A stretch of 9,769 nucleotides of DNA from Verrucomicrobia subdivision 6 bacterium BACL9 MAG-120507-bin52 (GTDB taxonomy: Bacteria > Verrucomicrobiota > Verrucomicrobiia > Methylacidiphilales > Verrucolacustridaceae): the NCBI GenBank assembly GCA_001438005.1, contig LIBO01000024.1:1-9769 (forward strand), read 5' to 3'. Positions 6,029-9,769 of this stretch are shown here, one piece after another (the stretch's first letter is position 1; each line of letters opens with the position of its first letter). Under the pieces are notes generated by a model that saw only the letters and a program-made list of their open reading frames with translations, was not told where the DNA came from and did no database searches. The translations under genes were made by a program, and so were the position numbers.

Positions 6029-6879
6029 TCCGAATCCTCGAGGGAAGGTTGATCGCCGTCTTGGGGGAGGGACTCGAGCGCTGCCCTGAGTTTTTTGAGA
6101 GCGACGTTTTGAATCTGGCGAATCCTCTCCCGGGTGACCTTAAACTTTCGGCCAATCTGCTCCAAAGTGGGGGGAGTTTCGTCCGTCAGAGGGAAACGCA
6201 GGGAAAGGATGGCGCGTTCCCGAGCATCCAAGATGTGCAGTACGGTGCGAAGTTGTTTGATCAGGTTGCGACTTTCTAGGTCGCGTCCCGGCATGACCAC
6301 AGTTTCATCCGCGATCAGATCCCCTAACTCTGCGTCCGCCTCATCTCCCACAAAGGCGTTGAGGGAGGTAGGACGCATGGAAACACGGCGAAGCTGGCTG
6401 ATTTTGGCCGCAGAAACTCCGCACTCTTTGGCCAGCTCCTCATCTGTAGGTTCACGGCCTAGCTCATCGAACAGCTGGATGGCAATTCGCCTCATCTTGG
6501 CAAGTTTGTCGACCAAATGAACGGGCAGTCGGATCGTTTTGGACTGATTGGCGAGAGCGCGACGGACGGCCTGCTTAATCCACCATGCGCCATAGGTGCT
6601 GAACTTCGTCCCACGATTTGGATCGAATCGTTCGACCCCTTTCATCAAGCCGATGTTGCCTTCGCTGATCAGGTCGAGCAGGGGAAGGCCAAGGCCGGCG
6701 TAGTCGTGCGCGATTTTGACGACCAAGCGAAGGTTGGCCCGAATCATCTGTTCCCGAGCGGCGCGGTCTCCGCGTTTGATGCGTTTTCCTAGGCGATGTT
6801 CATCCGCACGCGTCAAAAGGGGAATTTCCCCAATTTCACGCAAATAGGAACCCAGAGCACCATCACGGAAGTCGCTCAT
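6025..6879 (-). CDS. Sigma-70 family RNA polymerase sigma factor, group 2-like (RpoD/RpoS family)
   Basis: This 284-residue sigma factor directs RNA polymerase to promoters. Regions: 1.2 about 9-38 (SYLREIGEIPLLT), 2 about 43-114, 3 about 122-197 with the 3.2 finger segment LGDLIADE, and 4 about 208-270 with the helix-turn-helix at about 238-264. Region 1.1 is absent and the length is about half that of a typical housekeeping RpoD, so it is probably an alternative group 2 factor. The -35 helix VTRERIRQI (248-256) is identical to the RpoD consensus. In region 2.4, Gln103 matches RpoD Gln437, but the position of RpoD Thr440 is Arg106, so -10 preference may differ. ATG at 6879 is fixed by an in-frame TAA at 6898-6900 with no other start between. 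No good Shine-Dalgarno is seen. It lies 73 bp after ppdK on the same strand and overlaps the downstream PRTase-like gene by 4 nt. No anti-sigma gene is visible. Calling it the primary sigma factor would be the main alternative; length argues against it. Confidence 0.93.
   Translation of the reverse strand: MSDFRDGALGSYLREIGEIPLLTRADEHRLGKRIKRGDRAAREQMIRANLRLVVKIAHDYAGLGLPLLDLISEGNIGLMKGVERFDPNRGTKFSTYGAWWIKQAVRRALANQSKTIRLPVHLVDKLAKMRRIAIQLFDELGREPTDEELAKECGVSAAKISQLRRVSMRPTSLNAFVGDEADAELGDLIADETVVMPGRDLESRNLIKQLRTVLHILDARERAILSLRFPLTDETPPTLEQIGRKFKVTRERIRQIQNVALKKLRAALESLPQDGDQPSLEDSD
6035..6039 (-). promoter_or_regulatory. Shine-Dalgarno supporting the TTG start of the PRTase-like gene
   Basis: On the minus strand GAGGA lies 6 nt before TTG at 6028 and within the last codons of the sigma factor gene. 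This spacing supports a TTG start overlapping the upstream TGA stop, and so translational coupling. Confidence 0.65.
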
Positions 6880-6893
6880 CTTAGGATCATGAG

Positions 6894-6910
6894 CCTTTTA
6901 TGCCAAAAGG
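6894..6910 (-). other. Small hairpin upstream of the sigma factor start
   Basis: On the minus strand CCTTTT (6910-6905) and AAAAGG (6899-6894) pair around a 5-nt loop, 14 nt before the sigma ATG. The only purine-rich sequence upstream of that ATG (AAAAGG) is inside this stem, though too far from the start for a normal ribosome binding site. It could modulate translation initiation, or be chance. Confidence 0.3.
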
Positions 6911-6935
6911 GGAAGGCGAAGTGGATGGTTATTCG

Positions 6936-6953
6936 ATTCCCTTGTCGGGGAAT
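6936..6953 (+). terminator. Hairpin at the ppdK stop codon (terminator-like on the plus strand only)
   Basis: ATTCCC (6936-6941) and GGGAAT (6948-6953) form a 6-bp stem. On the plus strand it is followed by TAATTTTT, giving a terminator shape facing into ppdK. On the minus strand, the direction of ppdK transcription, no T-run follows, so it would not be a strong ppdK terminator and sigma may be read through from ppdK. It could stop antisense transcription into ppdK. The hairpin ends on the last base of the ppdK stop codon. Confidence 0.3.
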
Positions 6954-9709
6954 TAATTTTTCAGGGCAGCTTGGGCAGCCGCCAATCGAGCAATTGGCAA
7001 ACGAAAGGGGGAGCAGGAGACATACGCTAAGCCTAACTGATGGCAAAACTTCACGGAATCGGGTTCTCCGCCGTGCTCCCCGCAAATGCCCAGCTTAATG
7101 TCTTTTCTAGTGGCCCGACCTAATTTGACGGCGGTTTCCATTAACTTGCCGACACCGCCCTGATCAAGAACGGCAAAAGGGTTCTGGCGAACAATCTCCT
7201 CCTCTTGATAGCGAGGAAGGAAAGATCCGGCATCATCTCGGCTCATCCCGAGCGTTGTCTGGGTCAGGTCATTCGTGCCGAAGCTGAAGAATTGGGCTGA
7301 CTTGGCGATCTCATCCGCGACGACACACGCCCGCGGGATTTCGATCATGGTGCCGACCAAGTAGGAGAGCTTCACATTTCGCTCTTTTTGGACACGAGCG
7401 GCCACTTGGTGAACGACTTCGATCTGGAGCTCTAGCTCTTTCGGAAATCCCACCAGAGGAATCATGATCTCAGGTCGAACTTTGATGCCCGCTGCCTGAA
7501 CTTCAGCGGCTGCCTCAAAGACGGCCCGAGCCTGCATTTCTGAAATCTCAGGATAAACGATTCCTAGGCGGCAACCTCGGTGTCCCAGCATAGGGTTAAA
7601 TTCATGCAGCTCTTTCACTCTTCGAGCTACTCGATCAACCGAAATGCCCAGCTTCTCCGCCAGGTCTCTTTGGGAGGCCTCGTCATGGGGGATAAATTCA
7701 TGGAGAGGTGGGTCGAGGAAGCGGATGGTGGCGGGAAGACCTTTCAAGGCTTTGAAAATTCCAGCGAAGTCGGAGCGTTGGGCGGGCAGGAGTTTGGCGA
7801 GTGCTTTGCCCCTCTCATCCGCATTTTCGGCCAGAATCATCTCGCGCACGTGATCGATTCGATCTCCCTCAAAGAACATGTGTTCCGTGCGACAAAGCCC
7901 GACCCCTTGCGCGCCAAAAGCAACTGCGTGGCCGACTTGGTCGGGTTGGTCGGCATTGGCACGGACATCCATGGTGCGGCGCTGATCTGCCCACTGCATG
8001 AGTTGGGCAAAGACGCGGTAGATGGGGCTCTCGGCCGGAGTAAGATCTTTGTCGATTAGGACTCGGACAACATCGGAGGGCGAGGTTTTGACTTCGCCAG
8101 GGAAGATTTCACCGGTGGTTCCATCAATGGAAAGGAAGTCGCCCTTGCGGAAATTTTGTCCACGGACATGGAGAGTGTTGGTGGAGTAGTCGATCTGCAG
8201 TTCAGAAGCCCCGCAGACACACACTTTGCCCATTTGGCGGGCCACGAGGGCGGCGTGGGAGGAAACACCCCCCCTAGCGGTTAAGATGCCCTCGGCGGCC
8301 AACATTCCTCGGATGTCCTCCGGGCTCGTTTCCACGCGGACGAGAAGAACTTTTTCGCCTCGTTGGGCGGCAGCTTCCGCCTCATTGGCTGAAAAGTAAA
8401 TTTTTCCAGAGGCAGCACCTGGGCCAGCGGGAAGACCGCGGGCGATGACTTGAGTGGTCTTACGGGCGCTGGCATCAAAGACGGGCGCGAGCAGTTGGCT
8501 CAACGAATCAGCCGGGATGCGGCGAATGGCATCATCTGGGGAGATGAGCTTTTCTTTGACCATTTCCACGGCAATACGAACCGCAGCGAAACCGGTCCGT
8601 TTTCCGTTGCGAGTCTGGAGCATAAAGAGGCGACCTTGCTCCACGGTGAACTCAAAATCTTGCATATCGTGAAAGTGGCTTTCGAGAGTGTGCCGAACAT
8701 CTTGTAGCTGGCGGTATACCTCTGGCATTTCCACTTGGAGCCGGAGAACGGGCTCGGGGGTGCGCACGCCGGCCACCACATCCTCCCCTTGCGCGTTGAG
8801 CAAAAACTCACCGTACAGGATTTTTTCTCCGGTGGCGGGGTCGCGCGTAAAGGAGACGCCGGAACCACTATCATTGCCCGTGTTGCCAAAGACCATGGCT
8901 TGAACATTCACGGCGGTGCCCCACTCATGAGGAATGTTATATTTTCGGCGATAAATGATGGCGCGCTCGTTGTTCCAAGAGCCGAAAACAGCACCGACGG
9001 CACCACGAAGTTGTTCCCGAGGGTTTTCGGGAAAATCTTGGCCGGTACGCTCGCGAATCAGTTTACGGAAACGATCGGTGAGGGTGCGAAGGGCAGTGGC
9101 ATCGAGCTTGGTGTCGGAGACATGGGGATCTTTGGGGAAGAGCTCTTTTTTCAACTCTTCGATGACGACTTCAAACGGCTCGTGTTCTTCGCCCGGGCGT
9201 TTTTGAACTCCCATCACGACGTCTCCATACATTTGGAGGAAGCGGCGGTAACAGTCGTAGGCGAACCGCTCATTCTTGCTCCGCTCGGCCAAGGCGCGAA
9301 CCGTTTGATCGTTTAGGCCGAGATTAAGAATGGTGTCCATCATGCCCGGCATCGAGTCACGTGCGCCCGAGCGGACGGCAACAAGAAGGGGATCTTTCAC
9401 GTCCCCAAACTTTTTCCCCATGGCGATTTCCATTTTATGAATCGCTTCATCAATCTGCTTATCGAGAGCAGGGGGGTAGGTTCGCTTATGATCGTAGAAG
9501 TAGGTGCAAACCTCGGTGCTGATGGTGAAACCGGCCGGAACAGGGAGCCGAATTCGGGTCATTTCCGCTAAATTGGCCCCTTTGCCGCCCAAAAGGGATT
9601 TCATCTTGCCGTTTCCGTCCGCTTTGCCGTTTCCGAACGAATAAACGTACTTCGAAGCTTTGCTGGAGGAGGATTTTTTAGCTTTGGAGGATTTTGATTT
9701 AGTCGGCAT
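6953..9709 (-). CDS. ppdK: Pyruvate, phosphate dikinase
   Basis: This is a full-length PPDK of 918 residues (usual length about 870-950). It catalyses the reversible reaction ATP + Pi + pyruvate to AMP + PPi + PEP in the cytosol, serving gluconeogenesis or PPi-saving glycolysis. Domains: an N-terminal Lys/Ser-rich extension (residues 2-20), the ATP-grasp nucleotide domain (about 21-400, with KGANLAEM at 43-50 and SGSGVSFTRDP at 281-291), the phosphohistidine swivel domain (about 420-545, with His485 in GGVSSHAALVAR), and the PEP/pyruvate TIM barrel (about 560-918). The barrel shows Arg607 (GVGLCRTEHMFF), FSFGTNDLTQ (808-817) and catalytic Cys876 (GICGEHGG). The usual G-G-M-T-S-H is G-G-V-S-S-H here, so the Thr two before the histidine, phosphorylated in plant PPDK, is Ser483. 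ATG at 9709 is preferred; a TTG two codons upstream is also in frame. Neither has a clear Shine-Dalgarno. It is followed after 73 bp by the sigma factor. All catalytic residues are present, so activity is expected. Confidence 0.97.
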   Translation of the reverse strand: MPTKSKSSKAKKSSSSKASKYVYSFGNGKADGNGKMKSLLGGKGANLAEMTRIRLPVPAGFTISTEVCTYFYDHKRTYPPALDKQIDEAIHKMEIAMGKKFGDVKDPLLVAVRSGARDSMPGMMDTILNLGLNDQTVRALAERSKNERFAYDCYRRFLQMYGDVVMGVQKRPGEEHEPFEVVIEELKKELFPKDPHVSDTKLDATALRTLTDRFRKLIRERTGQDFPENPREQLRGAVGAVFGSWNNERAIIYRRKYNIPHEWGTAVNVQAMVFGNTGNDSGSGVSFTRDPATGEKILYGEFLLNAQGEDVVAGVRTPEPVLRLQVEMPEVYRQLQDVRHTLESHFHDMQDFEFTVEQGRLFMLQTRNGKRTGFAAVRIAVEMVKEKLISPDDAIRRIPADSLSQLLAPVFDASARKTTQVIARGLPAGPGAASGKIYFSANEAEAAAQRGEKVLLVRVETSPEDIRGMLAAEGILTARGGVSSHAALVARQMGKVCVCGASELQIDYSTNTLHVRGQNFRKGDFLSIDGTTGEIFPGEVKTSPSDVVRVLIDKDLTPAESPIYRVFAQLMQWADQRRTMDVRANADQPDQVGHAVAFGAQGVGLCRTEHMFFEGDRIDHVREMILAENADERGKALAKLLPAQRSDFAGIFKALKGLPATIRFLDPPLHEFIPHDEASQRDLAEKLGISVDRVARRVKELHEFNPMLGHRGCRLGIVYPEISEMQARAVFEAAAEVQAAGIKVRPEIMIPLVGFPKELELQIEVVHQVAARVQKERNVKLSYLVGTMIEIPRACVVADEIAKSAQFFSFGTNDLTQTTLGMSRDDAGSFLPRYQEEEIVRQNPFAVLDQGGVGKLMETAVKLGRATRKDIKLGICGEHGGEPDSVKFCHQLGLAYVSCSPFRLPIARLAAAQAALKN

Positions 9710-9769
9710 AGGCAAAAAGCAAGCGTTACGGAATGCCAGTAAGGAGGACGCTTGGCAAGCCTGATTAGG
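9710..9769 (-). promoter_or_regulatory. ppdK leader with inverted repeats
   Basis: The 60 nt before ppdK hold a short dyad GCTTG-G-CAAGC (9750-9760). They also hold a longer-range pair CAAGCG/CGCTTG (9720-9725 with 9749-9754) which, on the minus strand, is followed by CTTTTT just before the ppdK start. This could be an operator or leader hairpin. I could not identify a convincing -35/-10 pair. On the plus strand AAGGAGG (9741-9747) precedes a TTG at 9752, which could be the start of a divergent gene leaving the window. Confidence 0.3.

Noticed and set aside
6876..7085. Minus-strand open frame of 69 codons across the ppdK end and sigma leader, with a hydrophobic stretch
   Set aside because: It mostly overlaps the conserved ppdK 3' end in another frame and has no Shine-Dalgarno. 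It is probably chance.
7580..8059. Plus-strand open frame of 159 codons inside ppdK
   Set aside because: It is antisense to the PEP-binding barrel, with no independent sign of coding.
8735..9316. Plus-strand open frame of 193 codons inside ppdK
   Set aside because: It is antisense to conserved PPDK sequence and shows no ribosome binding site or recognisable domain. It is a codon-bias shadow.
1..9769. CRISPR array, insertion sequence, prophage or toxin-antitoxin module
   Set aside because: I found no spaced direct repeats, transposase motifs, att-like repeat of the tRNA end or small paired genes. The tRNA 3' end is followed directly by uvrB, not an integrase.

Overview
The window looks like ordinary bacterial chromosome with moderate GC. 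It is gene-dense, carries housekeeping genes, and shows no insertion sequences, phage genes or CRISPR array. The style of the UvrB, sigma factor and pyruvate phosphate dikinase (PPDK) proteins, the multi-domain GAF/PAS cyclase and the many starts without a Shine-Dalgarno sequence suggest the PVC superphylum, perhaps Verrucomicrobiota. That placement rests on protein style alone and needs a database search.

Plus strand, 1-3354: the first gene encodes a small exported protein of unknown function whose start lies just outside the window. Next is a two-gene unit: a 151-residue coiled-coil protein built on an exact 36-residue period, then a 756-residue class III adenylate cyclase whose GTG start lies 14 nt inside the coiled-coil gene. 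The cyclase has the order GAF-GAF-PAS-cyclase-TPR-like tail, the layout of cyanobacterial CyaB1. It keeps its metal-binding and transition-state residues, carries the Thr typical of class IIIb enzymes, and has a full NKFDE cyclic-nucleotide signature in the second GAF only.

Plus strand, 3355-5568: a 67-bp spacer leads to tRNA-Lys(UUU), and a complete uvrB begins only 8 nt after the mature tRNA end. uvrB has no room for a conventional ribosome binding site after tRNA processing, so excision repair may be expressed from a tRNA-mRNA transcript.

Minus strand, 9709 down to 5534: ppdK (PPDK), then a short group-2-like sigma-70 factor, then a phosphoribosyltransferase-fold protein with a damaged PRPP loop. 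The last gene starts at a TTG that overlaps the sigma stop codon and has a good Shine-Dalgarno, so the two are probably translationally coupled. Its 3' end overlaps the convergent uvrB by 35 bp. PPDK interconverts pyruvate and PEP. The sigma factor and the PRTase-like protein may form a regulatory pair, but that is inference.

I see no clearly new defence or mobile system. The points most worth following up are the coiled-coil/cyclase pair, the sigma-coupled degenerate PRTase, and the tRNA-uvrB junction.
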